From assembly GCF_050003625.1 (NCBI RefSeq), contig NC_134399.1, forward strand, positions 221,892,975-221,956,974: DNA of 64,000 nt, written 5' to 3'. The position numbers were made by a program, and so were the translations under genes. Positions 1 to 23,173 of this stretch are shown here, piece after piece. The notes under the pieces were generated by a model. That model was given only the letters and a program-made list of their open reading frames with translations, ran no database searches and was not told where the DNA came from. The stretch comes from Haematobia irritans (taxonomy: Eukaryota; Arthropoda; Insecta; Diptera; Muscidae). The first letter of the stretch is position 1. Each line of letters starts with the position of its first letter.

Positions 1-132
1 GATAGCATCAATCACAGTTTTAATTGGGCATGAAAAATACTTGATTAAAAAATTAATTGGTTTCATGAGCAAATTTCAATTATTTTTTTATTAAAAACCT
101 AACTTCTTTCAAACACCTTATTAGCCGACATA
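1..132. repeat. AATTAATTTTTTAATTG-type repeat fragment
   Basis: Palindromic AT-rich DNA (TTAAAAAATTAATTGG), shared with 678-800 and 56200-56445. The MITE at 133-230 and the hAT MITE at 244-669 appear to split one copy of this repeat. Confidence 0.4.
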
Positions 133-230
133 AGGTTGAGTTAAATATCATGCGATAATCCGTGAGATCAAAGAGAAAATTCAACTCTTCAATCAACGAA
201 CGCATTAACGCATGGTATGTAACTCAACCT
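133..230. mobile_element. MITE with AGGTTGAGTTA inverted ends
   Basis: Left end AGGTTGAGTTAAATATCATG, right end rc AGGTTGAGTTACATACCATG. It is related to the copy at 6965-7115. Short, non-coding, superfamily not resolved. Confidence 0.55.
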
Positions 231-243
231 CTAGTCTTCCTAG

Positions 244-669
244 TAGAGGTGTGCGCGTGAGTGATATTTCACTCACACTCACGCACATTCACGCTCGCAC
301 GATAGGTGTGGTAGCCACTCACACTCACGCACATTCACGAAATGAAAACCAGTACTCACGCACGATTCACGTGACTCACGAAAAATTCACGATATTTTCC
401 AACCGAGAATGAGCAAAGGTAACAAAATTCATGAATAGAATATAGTTCGACAGCTAAATTAATTTCAGTTAACATACGAGTAAGAATTAAATCTTGATTT
501 TTTTCGTGAGCGTGATTTGCAGGAATTTTATTCACGCACATTCACATACCGAGTTTATTTCTCACGCACGCTCACACACGACACATTTGTTTCAGTCCCA
601 TTCACGCACATTCACGAGAGTTGCTTCAGATTTCGGTCACGATTCACGCGTGTCACGCGCACACCTCTA
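244..669. mobile_element. hAT MITE (TCACGCAC-rich), 426 bp
   Basis: Inverted ends TAGAGGTGTGCGCGTGA / TCACGCGCACACCTCTA are flanked by the 8-bp duplication CTTCCTAG (236-243 and 670-677). End sequence and TSD length are those of hAT elements. The interior is built from degenerate CACTCACGCACATTCACG repeats and has no transposase; small ORFs here are by-products. Further copies: 25963-26537, 61969-62473, 62509-62732. Confidence 0.85.
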
Positions 670-677
670 CTTCCTAG

Positions 678-800
678 TTTGATTAAAATATTAATCGCAT
701 CAATTAATTTTTTAATTCAAAATTTTAAAATTTTCAATCATTGACTTAATGGACGTCATGTTTCTAGTGTGATTAAAAAGTTAATTGAAAAAGTTTTCTG
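678..800. repeat. AATTAATT-type repeat, right part
   Basis: Continuation of the repeat seen at 1-132 (GCATCAATTAATTTTTTAAT), interrupted by the two MITEs. Confidence 0.35.
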
Positions 801-875
801 CTTCGAGATATTTTTTTCTGTGAAATGTTAGTGTCAGGCAGCAATCATTGATAAGAGAAAAGACCACCACTTCTT

Positions 876-1445
876 CCCAGCAAAACAAGCGTCGCCAAAA
901 AAAGTAGTGAAAATTTTCTTTTTGGATCCGGAAGTGGTACAAAATTGGCACAGAAGCGATGAAATTAACATGGGCTTGTCATAGGACGAATGCCCACTAC
1001 ATTTCAACAGCCGTTGCACTGAATATGCATCACTTCTTTAGATGTGATCCGAATTCAGTGTTTTGGATGTGAATTAAAAAATTTTGTGGTATTTTGACAA
1101 ATAATTAATTTTTATAATTTTTTTTATGATTTTTAATGCAATATAATGCTTGTCTGGAACCCTTGATAAAAAAATATTTGAAATATTTTCAAAATTTCGC
1201 AATTTTTCTAGAATGAATTTAGAATTTTTTTCGACAAAATTTAAATATTTTTTACCCTGTTTTTAACATATTTGAAACAAAAAATGTTAAAATTGCTCTT
1301 TAAAAGTATGAAAAAAGCGAGTTATAAAAAATTGAATTAAAATAACTTCCTAAGTAGTTAAAATAAAGAACATCTCTGGAAGGACATTTTTGGAAGTGCT
1401 TTTAAAGTTGTACCTTTAGAGGTACTTCCATATTTTTTTTCTGGG
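876..1445. mobile_element. Non-autonomous element with CCCAGCAAAA ends, copy 1
   Basis: Starts CCCAGCAAAAC and ends TTTTTTTTCTGGG. It aligns over its length with 24704-25267 (shared CTTTTTGGATCCGGAAGTGG and AACAGCCGTTGCACTGAAT). No coding capacity; target duplication not clear. Confidence 0.65.
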
Positions 1446-1452
1446 CTATAGT

Positions 1453-1518
1453 GTCACAATGGATCAAATAGTCTAAGTGAGGCTGAAATAACGGGCCGCC
1501 GCAATACCTTACCTAACC
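1453..1518 (+). mobile_element. LINE 3'-tail fragment
   Basis: CACAATGGATCAAATAGTC through a degenerate CCTTACCTAACC tail. It matches the 72-bp tail at 26267-26338. A 5'-truncated remnant of a non-LTR retrotransposon. Confidence 0.6.
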
Positions 1519-2387
1519 TAGACTTAGAAGTTAGAAGTATATTTTCAGCAATTTTGACGATTAGAAACAAAAAATTAAAAGGCTCTACACATACATCAAA
1601 ATTTTTAATTAAGCAACTTCGAATCATTTTTTAAAACATTGTAAATAATTCGAATAGTTAACTGGGTGCATACGTTACGATGTAATAACAAAGTGGTATT
1701 ATTGCAGATTTTTTTAATGAGTATATTCTTCAAACGTCATGCGGATCTTTTATTATTTTAAAATTATGGCAAAGTTGTCCAAAAATATTGTATAATAGCA
1801 ATTCCTAAACAAATTCTTGACATTCTGGAAAGAAATTCAACACAGACCTAACATTACTTCTAAAAAAAATTCGATATAAATGCCACGTAATAGCAAGACG
1901 AATTCCCACAATGTAAAAAATGCAATTAAAGACTTAAATATTGTATATCGAAAATATAGCTACATTTTTCTATTCTTCTATTTCAAATTTTATAGTGACA
2001 AACTGGAAAGGAATGTCGTTATAAACATCAATGTCACGTTCTAATGACTAGATTTACGGATATATTCAGATGCCTGATTCTCGTTTTCATATGTGTACAT
2101 TTTTGCTACGATTTCCGTCTGTAGGGCATTAGAGAAGGAGGCACAGTCAGCACGTGCTTAGGTGGCATGATATGAGTATTTCTGAAAGACTTGTTCAACC
2201 CATCCTAACTTCTCAAACTATTCGAGGATTTTTTTAACTCGGCTCAAAATTTAGAATATTCGAATTTTTCAAAAATCTGCTAGTATAATGAAATTACTCA
2301 GACAGAAGGAAATATGATAATCGTGTATGACTCATACTATATATCTGCCCATGCATGTTGTATTTCGAAGCATGAGAAGTTTAGATC

Positions 2388-3885
2388 AAAATTTTATTTT
2401 TATACAAAAACTAACTAAAAGAAAATTTTCTATAGACAAAGTCTATAGAAATTTTTTTTCTACGGAATATTTTGTCATTATTTTATTTCTATATGTTAGA
2501 AAAAATTGTCAAAATTTTATTTCTGTGGAAAAGTTTTTCAAAATTGTATTTCTATAGAAAATTTTGCCAAAATTGTATTTCTTTAGAATATTTTGTCAAA
2601 ATTGTATTTCTATAGAAAATTTTGTCAAAATGTTATTTCTATAGAAAATTTGTCAAAATATGATTTCTATAGAAAATTTGTCAAAATTATATTTCTACAG
2701 AAAATTTTGTCAAAATTGCATTTCTTTTGAATATTTTGTCAAAATTGTATTTCTATAGAAAATTTTGGTTAGATTTTGTCAACATTTTATTTCTATAGAA
2801 AATTTTGTCAAAATTGTATTTATTTAGTATATTTTGTCAAAATTTTATTTCTTTTTATTTTTATAAAAAATTTGTCAAAATATTATCTCTATAGAAAAGT
2901 TTGTCAAAATTTTATTTCTATAGAAAGGATTGTCAAAATATTATCTCTGTATGTATTACTTCTTTATTTCATCATATAAATTTTGTTTGTACAATTTCAA
3001 TATGAGTATGTTTATAATATAAAATAATATAAGATAATATAAAGAAGATGTATTTTAATTCATGTGCCATGTTACATTGTAACGTCTCTGTAGAAAATTT
3101 TGTCAAAATTGTATTTCTTTACAATATTTTGTCAAACTTGTATTTCTATAGAAAATTTGTCAAAATTGTTCTATATTCTATAGAAAATTTTGATTAAATT
3201 TACTCAAAATTTTATTTACATAGAAAATTTTTCAAAATTTTATTTCTATAAAAAATTTGTCAAAATTTTATTTCTACGGAAAATTTTTTCAAAATAGTAT
3301 TTCTTTAAATTTCGCCAAAATTTTATTTCTATAGAAAATTTGTCAAAATTTTATTTCTATAAAAAATTTTGGTTAAATTTTGTCAAACTTTTAATTCTAT
3401 AGAAAAATTTGTCAAAATATTATTTCTATAAAAAATTTTGTCAAAATATTATTTCTATAGAAAATTTTGTCAAAATTTTGCCTAAATTGTATTTCTATAG
3501 AAAATTTTGGTTAAATTTTGTCAAAAATTTATTTCTATAGAAAATTTGTCAAAATTTTATTTATATAAAAAATTTATCAAAATTTTATTTCTATAGAAAA
3601 TTTTGTTGAAAATTATTTCTATTTTCTCAAAATTTTATTTCTATAGAAAATTTTGTCAAAATTTTATTTCTATAGAAAATTTTGCCAAAATGTTATTTTT
3701 ATAGAAAATTTTTCCAAAATTTTATTTCTATAGAAAATTTTGCCAAAATTTTATTTCTATAGAAAATTTTGCCAAAATTTTATTTCTATAGAAATTGTTT
3801 TGCTATAGAAGATTTTGATTAAATTTTGTCAAAATTTGATTTATATAGAAAGTTTGTCAAAATTTTATTTCTATAAAAAAATTAA
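2388..3885 (+). repeat. 29-bp minisatellite array A, first block
   Basis: About 1.5 kb of degenerate 29-bp units, each made of two near-palindromes: TTTTGTCAAAA, then TTTATTTCTATAGAAA. Many units carry small indels, so small ORFs rich in NFISIENFVKIL are artefacts. The same unit is an internal module of the 153-bp-repeat elements. Confidence 0.9.
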
Positions 3886-3892
3886 TTTAACC

Positions 3893-4608
3893 GACAGAGG
3901 AAAAGAATGTTTGTCAAATTTTTTTGGGCAAAGCCCTATAGACTGCAAGATGGTTGGATGGACGCACGTTTCGGAATTACTACATTCCTCATCAGCATGC
4001 TCTACTTGCAGCAAAACTCTCAACCAATTATAAGAATAAATTCAGGTAGTTCATTAAAACCAACAATGAACCAAAATAAATTTGACAAACATTATTTTCC
4101 TCTGTTGGTTAAGCTACACTTGTAGTTTAGTCAATGCATCGTTTTAAGCTGACATCAAAAAAACAACAACAATGATTAAAGAACAAAACCAACAATAACA
4201 AAACAAAACGAATGAAAGAAGAGGAAGCACGCTCAAAATAAACGCAGCCAACTGCACTCAAATCGATGATTTGACGGTGGCAAAGGAAAAGAGATATGTT
4301 TGTACGAATTTATTTCGGCATAAGCCGGCTATCATGTTAAACCTTTTTTCGGAAGATTCAAGCGTGGTTCATTGTTGGGTTTAATGAACTGCCTGAATTT
4401 ATTCTGATAATTGGTTGATAGTTTTGCTGCAAGTAGAGGATGCTGATGAGGAATGTGGTAATTCCGAAACGTGAGTCCATCCAACCATCTTGCAGTCTAT
4501 AGGGCTTTGTCCAAATAAATTTGACAAACATTCTTTTCCTCTGTTGGTTAAGCTACACTTGTAGTTTAGTCAATGCATGGTTTTTAGCTGAAATCAAAAA
4601 AACAACAA
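3893..4608. mobile_element. Palindromic element with GTTGGTTAAGCTACACTTG ends, two fused copies
   Basis: Two inverted partial copies of one family (3893-4140 and 4310-4608), inserted in minisatellite A. Shared markers are GACTGCAAGATGGTTGGATG and AGTTTTGCTGCAAGTAGAGG. The right end (AACAACAACAAAATTTTATT) runs straight back into the array. A third copy is split at 42549-42624 and 44063-44425. Confidence 0.65.
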
Positions 4609-4610
4609 CA

Positions 4611-5572
4611 AAATTTTATTTCTATAGAAAAATTTGTCAAAACTGTATTTCTATAGAAAATTTTTGGTTAAATGTTGTCAAAATTGTATTTTTTAGAATA
4701 TTTTGTCAAAATTGTATTTCTATAGAAAATTTTGTCAAAATTTTATTTCTATAGAAAATTTTGTTAAAATTTTATTTCTATAGAAAATTTTGCAAAATTG
4801 TTCTATACTCTATGGAAAATTTTGGTTAAATTTTGTCAAAATTTTATTTCTATAAAAAATTTGTAAAAATTTTATTTCTATAGAAAATTTTGTCAAAATT
4901 GTATTTTTTAGAATATTTTGTCAAAGTTGTATTTCTATAGAAAATTTTGATTAAATTTTGCCAAAATTTTATTTCTATAGAAAATTTGTCAAAACTTTAT
5001 TTCTATAGAAAATTTTTTCAAAATTTTATTTCTATAGAAAATTTTGTCAAAATTGTTCTATATTCTATAGAAAATTTGGTTAAATTTTGTCAAAATTTTA
5101 TTTCTATAGAAAATTTGTCAAAATTTTATTTCTATAAAAAATTTGTCAACATTTTATTTCTATAGAAAATTTTGTCGAAAATTATTTATATTTTCTCAAA
5201 CTTTTATTTCTATAGAAAATTTTGTCGAAAATTATTCCTATTTTCTCCAAATTTTATTTCTGTAGAAAATTTTGTCAAAATTTTATTTCTATAGAAAATT
5301 TTTCAAAATTTTATTTTTATAAAAAATTTGTCAAAATTTTATTTCTATAGAAAATTTTGTCAAAATTTTATCTCTATAGAAAATTTTGTCAAAATTTTAT
5401 TTCTATAGAAAATTTTGTCAAAATTTGATTTCTATAGAAATGTTTTGAATAAATTTTGCCAAAATTTTATTTCTATAGAAAATTTTGTCAAAATTTTATT
5501 TCTATAGAAAATTTTGTCCAAATTTTATTTCTAGAGACAATTTTGTTAAAATTGTATTTCTATTCTATTTCT
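4611..5572 (+). repeat. 29-bp minisatellite array A, second block
   Basis: Continuation of the array at 2388-3885 in the same orientation and unit (TTTTGTCAAAA / TTTCTATAGAAA). Confidence 0.9.
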
Positions 5573-5700
5573 ATTGTATTGGGGAAAATATTCTGCAAAA
5601 TCTACCTAAAAATCAAGAATACTACCAATCTACCAAACAGTCAAAAATCTACCATTTTTGGTAGAATTGTACCAACTGTGGAAACCGTGGTTTTGTGTCC
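5573..5700. repeat. Unique flank of minisatellite element
   Basis: CAAAATCTACC, CTACCAATCTACCAAACAG, TCTACCATTTTTGGTAGAAT and GGAAACCGTGG recur, inverted, beside the arrays at 8860-8940 and 62750-62830. They therefore belong to the mobile unit that carries the minisatellite. Confidence 0.6.
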
Positions 5701-5920
5701 TTAAGAGTATCGCTATGTCTTGCAAAATACGACCTTTCCCAGAGCTTCACGTTCAATCACATTCGACCATTCGATTATCTCGTTCAAAATCGATTTAAAG
5801 TAGATTATGGCCAAAATCAAAGTTCGATATTCAAAAAAATCAAATGTCATTTAGTCGAATTCGAAGATTACAAAAAGTCGACATGTCGACTTTTATTATT
5901 AACAACTATTATTCGAAATA

Positions 5921-6801
5921 AAGGGTGGTTAAATTGTAAGGGCCGATGTTGAATGTGAACCACACCTAAACGCCAAGTTTTTTTACGAATTTTATTTGAC
6001 ATTTCTCTATTTCAGACTTACTCAATTTGAACCATGGAGAGATACACAATCCAACAACGTGTTAAATGGTTCCAAGAAATGGCAATAGTGGATGATAAAT
6101 TTTCGAAGAAAATCATCTTCAGTGATGAGGCACATTTTCACCTCAGTGGATTCGTCAATAAACAGAATTGCCGCATTTGGACGAATGAGAATCCAAGAGT
6201 GTTTGGTGCGGTTTATGGGCTGGCGGCCTCGTCGGGCCGTATTTTTTCCAAAATGAGGCCGGTCAGGCAGTTACTGTGAATGGTGTTCGCTATCGTGAGA
6301 TGATAACGAACTTTTTATGGCCCAAATTGGAAGATATGGATATGGACGATATGTGGTTTCAGCAGGACGGTGCCACTTGCCACACAGCTAACGAAACAAT
6401 GGCTCTTTTGCGCAACAAATTCAATGCCCGTGTTATCTCACGTAATGGCGATGTCAATTGGCCGCCAAGATCATGTGATTTGACACCGTTGGACTTTTTT
6501 CTTTGGGGTTATTTGAAAGAAAAGGTGTACGTCGATAAGTCAGCAACAATTCAAGAGCTAAAGGATGAGACAATTCGGCACATTAACGGCATAGAACCTC
6601 AATTATGCCTCAGCGTCATCGAAAATGTAGACCATCGGATGAAGGTGTGCCACCGAGGTCGAGGCGCCCTTTTGGATATTTTGTTCCATACATAATTGAG
6701 TAATACCAATATATCATAATAAAATAAAATTACAATAATTTCCTAAATAGTTTGTGTTTTATTCAAAATCAACATCGGCCCTTGAAATTTTAACCACCCT
6801 T
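5921..6801 (+). mobile_element. DD41D Tc1/mariner element, defective copy (881 bp)
   Basis: About 33-bp inverted ends (AAGGGTGGTTAAA...GGGCCGATGTTGA) flanked by TA (5919-5920, 6802-6803). The interior is a damaged transposase gene. Family assignment rests on the catalytic spacing in the pseudogene entry. Confidence 0.85.
6034..6695 (+). pseudogene. DD41D transposase pseudogene
   Basis: The start MERYTIQQRVKWFQEM runs directly to the catalytic domain (IIFSDEAHFHLSGFVNKQNC), so most of the DNA-binding domain is deleted. A second, out-of-frame deletion near 6200 shifts the frame; the rest reads MWFQQDGATCHTA and PPRSCDLTPLDFFLWGY. Catalytic Asp residues are SDE, QQD and TPLD, with 41 residues between the second and third. 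Cannot make active enzyme. Confidence 0.85.
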
Positions 6802-6964
6802 TAATATTTGAAACTTTTGGAGATAAACATGTAGTTAACCGTCCTATTTGTGGTAGGGACCCTGCGGACATTTATTCATATATAGGTCTGTTTTTTTATA
6901 TGATCTTAAATATGATGGTTTGGTAATAAACTGCATTTCGTAGATCAGGTAAAATACGGAGTTA

Positions 6965-7115
6965 AGGTTGAGTTACATACCATGCGTTAATGCGTCGGTT
7001 GATTGAAGAGTTGACTTTCTCTTTGAAAGCAACAGTTTTGTTAGAGTGCCTCAAAGTGAAAAATATAAACCCTTCCATCAGCGCACGGATCAACGCATGA
7101 TATGTAACTCAACCT
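6965..7115. mobile_element. MITE with AGGTTGAGTTACATA ends, copy 2
   Basis: Left AGGTTGAGTTACATACCATG; right end rc AGGTTGAGTTACATATCATG. About 151 bp, related to 133-230. Flanked by TTA and ATA, no certain target duplication. Confidence 0.65.
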
Positions 7116-8376
7116 ATATGAAATAATAAAAGCCAACAATTTACAAGGGGACCTTACCCCCTTGTCATTATAATTCAAAATTTAATAGGATTTCATATAA
7201 CATAATCATACGGAATCTCATAGGTTAATATTCATTAAATATCCCCCAAATAACCATTGGGGAAAAATGAAAATGTCATTGATCAATACTGCCTGCTTAA
7301 AAAAGCCTTTTTCGAAAATTTCTCAATTAAAATTCATTATCATCCGATCTATTTATACACTTTCTGAGACTACCTTATTATTTGTTCTCACAACAATATT
7401 GTGTAAATCACTTTGTTCCCAATAATATGTATATGTACATTGCGTGCTGCGTCAGAACAATTAAAAAATATAAATCCATAAGCAAATAATTAACAAACAA
7501 AAATAAAAGTAAAAGCAAGCACCGGAAAGGATTAAAGCAAAATATCACACAGTGAAACCAAAATCTCATCGTTTCTATGTCGGTAGGTTGAGAGATATGT
7601 ACAAAAAAAAAATAAAAAACAACATGAAAAACACAATCAATTCAAAAAATTAAAATCAAACAATTATTTATTAGAGAAAAAATAAGGAAAAAAATGCTAA
7701 AATAAAAAAGATAATGTTCTTAAAATATGTCTATGACCTTTGGAAGAAGATAGATAGAACATACAAAGAAATCAATTGTATACGTATTGCCGTAAAAAAA
7801 CACAACGAGATTTTTTTTCTTCTAACAGTTAACATAAGAGAAAAAGAAACATTCCATTAGGATAGAGAGTGAGAGATATTATGATAGAAACTAATAATTT
7901 GCCAAAGAACAATGGGAATAACAAACGAAATCCAAATAAATGAAATCAAATGCAAATAAAGAAAGGTTTCTTTTTCATATGACTTATCAAATATTAAATA
8001 TAATTGCACTTAGTTATAAATGGAAATTAAAACAGACACAGCATGTTTTTTTTTCGTAGGTTTCGTTCAAACTTAAAACTGAACTATTCAAATTTTAAAA
8101 ATAAGGGAAGGAAAGTGTGTAGTTTGTTTTTTACTAAGTATATAGACATGTTTTAAACATAATAAACTGGGTTTATGATAAAAAAAATTTTAGCTTCATG
8201 TGGTATATTCAATCGTTAAATGCCATTAAATGATATACGATTTGAAATTAATTATTGATTTTCTTTTTTTTATCGTTATTCGATATTTCTGTACATATTG
8301 TTTTTGTCCATACATATTCGTATAAAATAGGTTCGTGAGGGGGTGGGGTTGTTGTGATAGTAGGTAGTAGGTTGAA
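7116..8376 (-). other. AT-rich Stim 3' UTR and downstream flank
   Basis: About 1.26 kb between the Stim stop and the MITE at 6965-7115. It is A-rich, without the repeat families seen elsewhere in the window and without a convincing ORF, as expected for a 3' UTR plus flank. There is a T-rich run near 7810 and a GT/GG-rich tract at 8335-8370. Confidence 0.4.
7671..7676 (-). promoter_or_regulatory. Candidate Stim poly(A) signal
   Basis: First canonical AATAAA on the minus strand downstream of the Stim stop codon, giving a 3' UTR of about 0.7 kb. No transcript evidence is available and a non-canonical signal nearer the stop is possible. Confidence 0.3.
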
Positions 8377-18918
<10,542 letters not shown>

Positions 18919-18969
18919 TTTGTCTTTTGTTTGCGTTCCTTGCGTTCGCACAGCACTCTCAAGGCACAC

Positions 18970-19880
18970 AATTTCGTTGAAATATATTAACGTTTATAGT
19001 TAATATAAAAAAGGGAAGAGATTTTTAGGCTGCAAAAACGAAAAAATAAATAAACATTAAATAAAACCGAAATGATGATTATAATACCAAATAGTGTTTG
19101 CCATAAATTGAGTAAATGCCGTAATTGTTAAAGCATAATGTTGTAAACTTTTTACCTTATTTATATCCATATTTTTAACTTTATTTAAAACCAATAACAA
19201 TATACAATAAAGATAATTATCATAAAAAATTTGCCAGGTTGTAAAGATAAATGTTTATAGTGTTTATCATTCTATCATACCAAACAAAGGAAACAAAACA
19301 AAATGTCATTAAACAAGTCGGTCATTACGATTGTGCTCGACTCTATCTCCGTTTAATTCACTTTTCGTGTTAAGTAGAAAATGTAAATTTGTGTGCCAAT
19401 AAGAAAATTTAAATACGAAAATATACTTTGAAACGGATGAAACGTCTACGCCAAACGTGTAAGATAATGTTCATGGTTTTGGCTAGAACATTGTCGAGAA
19501 GGCAAGCAGGAACCTCTTTCATTACAATGGGGGTAGACTTAGCATAGTTTTCGTCGATTTTTCGGTACTGACAGCAGGGAAAATTGTTCAAAAAGGCATA
19601 AGAATAGGTATGTTAGATTGGTAGATGATAACTTCAAGTGCAAGTACCACTTATAGATGATAGGTATAAATTCATTTCGGAGACATGAAATTCATAGCAT
19701 GCGGCCGGCAGAAACTTAAATACCTATAACCATGGATCAAATATAATAGATTCCTTTTAAAACCCACTCGTTGTACCCGCAACGATAAAAAAAAATTATG
19801 AAAAATTGTACTCATTTCAATTTAACTTCCGGAATCGATGATCGGTGTATGTGTGGGTTATACCAAAACATGGATCTATG
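18970..19880. other. Upstream flank of Stim, no feature recognised
   Basis: AT-rich DNA upstream of the Stim coding start, where the 5' UTR and possibly a promoter or upstream exon should lie. I see no convincing TATA/Inr pair, no coding ORF and no repeat family. Confidence 0.3.
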
Positions 19881-20830
19881 TAAACCAACTTCGATATAGA
19901 AAGGCCGATTAAATACGTATATAACTCAGTTCTTGAATGGTATATATAGGGGAGTCTATAAATAACTACGAACCGATGTGAACTGTTGCGAGGTAATTAG
20001 AGAACCAGAAGTGAAATCTGGAGATAGGTTTATATAGGGGCTTTTTATAATTATGAACTGATATGGACCAAATTTTGTTTAGTTCGGGGTATGATATGAT
20101 GAAATTTGCTCCTCCAAGAGGCTCCGGAGGTCAAATCTGGGGATCGGTTTATATGGGGGGTATATATAATTATAGACCTATTTGGACCAATTTTTGCATG
20201 GGTGTTAAAGGCCATATATCAACACCACGTACCGAATTCCAACCGGATCGCATGAAAATTGTTCCTCCAAGAGCCTTCGGAGGTCAAATCTGGGGATCGG
20301 TTTATATGGGGCCTATATATAATTATGGACCTATATGGACCAATTTTAGCATGAGATCGTATACTAGCACCACGTATATATATATATATATATATAATAT
20401 ATGGACCAAATTTAGCGTGAATGTTAGAGACCACATACTAATACTACGTACCAAATTTCAACCGGATCGGATGAAATTTGCTTCCGCAAGCCAAATCCGG
20501 GCGTCCGTTTATATGGGAGATGTTCGTAAGTGGTCCGATATGACCCATTTGCAATACCATCCGACCTACATCAATAACAACTACTTGTGGCAAGTTTCAA
20601 GTCGATAACTTGTTTCATTCGGAAGTTAGCGTGATTCCCACAGTCGGACCGACGGAAGGACATGCTAAGATCGACTCGGAATGTCACCACGACCTAGAAT
20701 ATATATACTTTATGGGGTCTTAGACCAATATTTCGATGTGTAACAAACGGAATGACAAAGTTAATTTTTTATACCCTCCACCATAGGATGGGGGGGGGTA
20801 TATCGTATGGTGGAGGGTATAAAAATCGGT
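19881..20830 (+). mobile_element. 153-bp-repeat element, copy lacking the minisatellite
   Basis: Begins near AGGCCGATTAAATACGTATA, carries about four degenerate 153-bp units (GGTCAAATCTGGGGATCGGT, ATATGGACCAATTTTTGC), then the unique 3' part ending with the hairpin TACCCTCCACCATAGGATGG. It has no minisatellite between the 5' module and the repeats. The 181-codon ORF inside is an artefact. Confidence 0.75.
20372..20400. repeat. (TA)n microsatellite
   Basis: CGTATATATATATATATATA run inside a 153-bp unit. Confidence 0.9.
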
Positions 20831-22320
20831 ATGTAAAAGCCATAGCAATAGAGGATAGAGGACTAATTTCATGCAAATCAGGTATCCAAAAAAAGACCGA
20901 TCACAATTTTGATTTCAAGATTATCAGTGAGTAGAACCGAGCTTATATAAACGGATTTTAGGACATCTAAATGATCATGGAATCTGTGGTTTTCTAAAGA
21001 AAACGCCTATATCACAAAATCGCAATAATGTCCAAATAGTTTTCGAATTTTATAAAACGTATAGGCCTCAGGGTGATCGTGTAGTTAAAATAAGGTCCTT
21101 CTTTTTTTCGTCGTTTCGATGAGTGGGTTCAACCTCATGCCCAATTTTCCATAATCACCTTACGTTTTCCGGTGTACTTGAATTTTTCGGGGAAGGAATA
21201 TTATATTTCTCGCCAAAAATGTACCCCATTTCAGGATTTCCAACCTTAATATCCTGAAACAGAGGAGATAGACACATAGGAGATAGTCACATATTCCAAG
21301 TTGATAACATATAACAACGTAAGTCTGTTCGCCGGTAGAAAAACTTTTCTTCTTAAAGAGTGGGAAACACGTGTAATCTACTTCAAATTTAATTTGTCCC
21401 CCTTTTTTTGATCGGAATTCTGAAATCTCGCCTTCCTGAGGCTAGATTTTTACAAGAAGCAGGATTATTATTATCGTTAAATGTGTCAAATTTAGTTCAT
21501 ATATAGGCCCGTCAATTCGATTCCTCAATATCAAGATATATAAAGAATTATAAATGATTTTTTGAAACAGGGACGATTCAGATTTAAATATATTACCGAG
21601 CCAGGATTTGGAATTTTATAGAATGACCAAATTGCTATGCTATTCATCTCCTGATATATCAATTAAAAATTAGTTTAATCAAGCATGCCTATGGTTTAAA
21701 TGTCAAAAGAGTAGTTACTATTTTTTATGACCGCCATAAAAATGTTCTTGCAGACTTCTATCGCCAATATCATATATACACAAATCACTAATCTTCAGTA
21801 AACTTTTTCCCACCACGTAATCCCACTGACAAAAAAATAGGATACAAAATATGATGAAAGACTTTATATGATTGCATAGCACATGACTGAAAACAAATTT
21901 ATTCCGGTTACAGCAATCACCTAGGTTTATGGTTGACAAGTTTGTAGGTGGACTGAATCACTCAATCAAAGGTGCCATGGATAAATGTATACAAATAGAT
22001 ACAAAGTTGTATGTGTGTGTGTGTGAATGCAGGCAATCATTATATTCAATGCGTGTGAAAGATAAGAAAAAGTAACTGCTTTCGCTGCAGCCAGGAAAAA
22101 ATGTTAAATTATGCAAACAAAATATTTATAACTTTTAATTAATTGTTCTATATCAAACATTCCACATTCAAGCTGTAAACTAGCCCACTAGCTCGATGCA
22201 AACAAAATTATAAAGACAAACACACCTGGATACCGGTGAGATACACGCATATGAGTAATTCGCGAACTGTGACAACAGATAAAGCGAAATACAAAATGAT
22301 TATGTTTGTATTTTGAAGGT
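20831..22320. other. Mostly unrecognised AT-rich spacer
   Basis: No supported gene. 20840-21650 resembles decayed repeat DNA. 21700-22320 looks single-copy and includes a (GT)n run near 22013. Confidence 0.3.
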
Positions 22321-23172
22321 TCATGTGGCCAATGAGCCAGCCAACCAGCCAGCCAGCCAGTCAGGGCAACCACAAATGCTCCAAAACTTGTTTAGACTTT
22401 TTCCGAAAATTTTTTTTGTTTGTCATTTGCTTTTTTTGTTTTGCATTAAATAAAAATTGCTGCTGTGTTATTGTGTATTCAGAGTACTTGAACTTGAGAG
22501 AAGTTTGCAATAATAATGGAAAAAAACAAAATCCATAGTAATCGCAACGACCATAAACTACCATAACAACAACTACAATAGTATTAACATTTTGAAGCCA
22601 AAGTGGAAATTGACAAAAACAGAAACTGCAATAATAATGACAATAACAATAAAAACAGTTCGAAATGGGGAATAGAAATTGTTTGAATTTTACTGACTAG
22701 AATTGCAAAACAACTACAGCTACCAGCATCTTCTATCTATCTCTCCTAGCCACTATGATCATTTTGTTTCCTCTAATTTCTGCTGTCATTACAAATATTA
22801 ACTGTCTCAGCCACATTGAATTTACACATGAGTCGTGTGTACTTTCTCTCTACACACACACTCTCTCTCTCTCTCTCTCGATTTTGGTAAACATTAATTA
22901 TCAGCTTTATACACCGTACAATTGAAATACAATTAATTTAAAACTTTATTGACATAACTTATTCACCCAATAATATCTAATAATTTTGGTATTAAAATTT
23001 TTTATTTCATATTTTGAATGAGCATAGAAAATACCACGTAGTCGATGTTCTTTGATGTAACTCATGCCCAGTCATATTGCCATGAAATTGTCTAGAACAC
23101 TCTAGAACACAATGTATCCCTTACTATTTACACTCATTTTCATGAAGCTAACGTACTTTTAAACCGTCCCAG
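22321..23172. other. Quiet spacer with simple repeats
   Basis: Contains a (CCAG/CCAA)n tract at about 22336-22365 and a (CA)n(CT)n tract at 22848-22880. No coding signal. Confidence 0.35.
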
Positions 23173-23173
23173 C

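Noticed and set aside
2388..5572. Many small ORFs rich in NFISIENFVKIL
   Set aside because: Translations of a 29-bp minisatellite in shifting frames.
18919..18969. Upstream ATG of Stim at 18969 as the true start
   Set aside because: The 17 extra residues are polar and would precede the signal peptide; the ATG at 18918 gives a normal signal sequence. Not fully excluded.
20063..20608. 181-codon ORF
   Set aside because: Runs through degenerate 153-bp units and a (TA)n tract.
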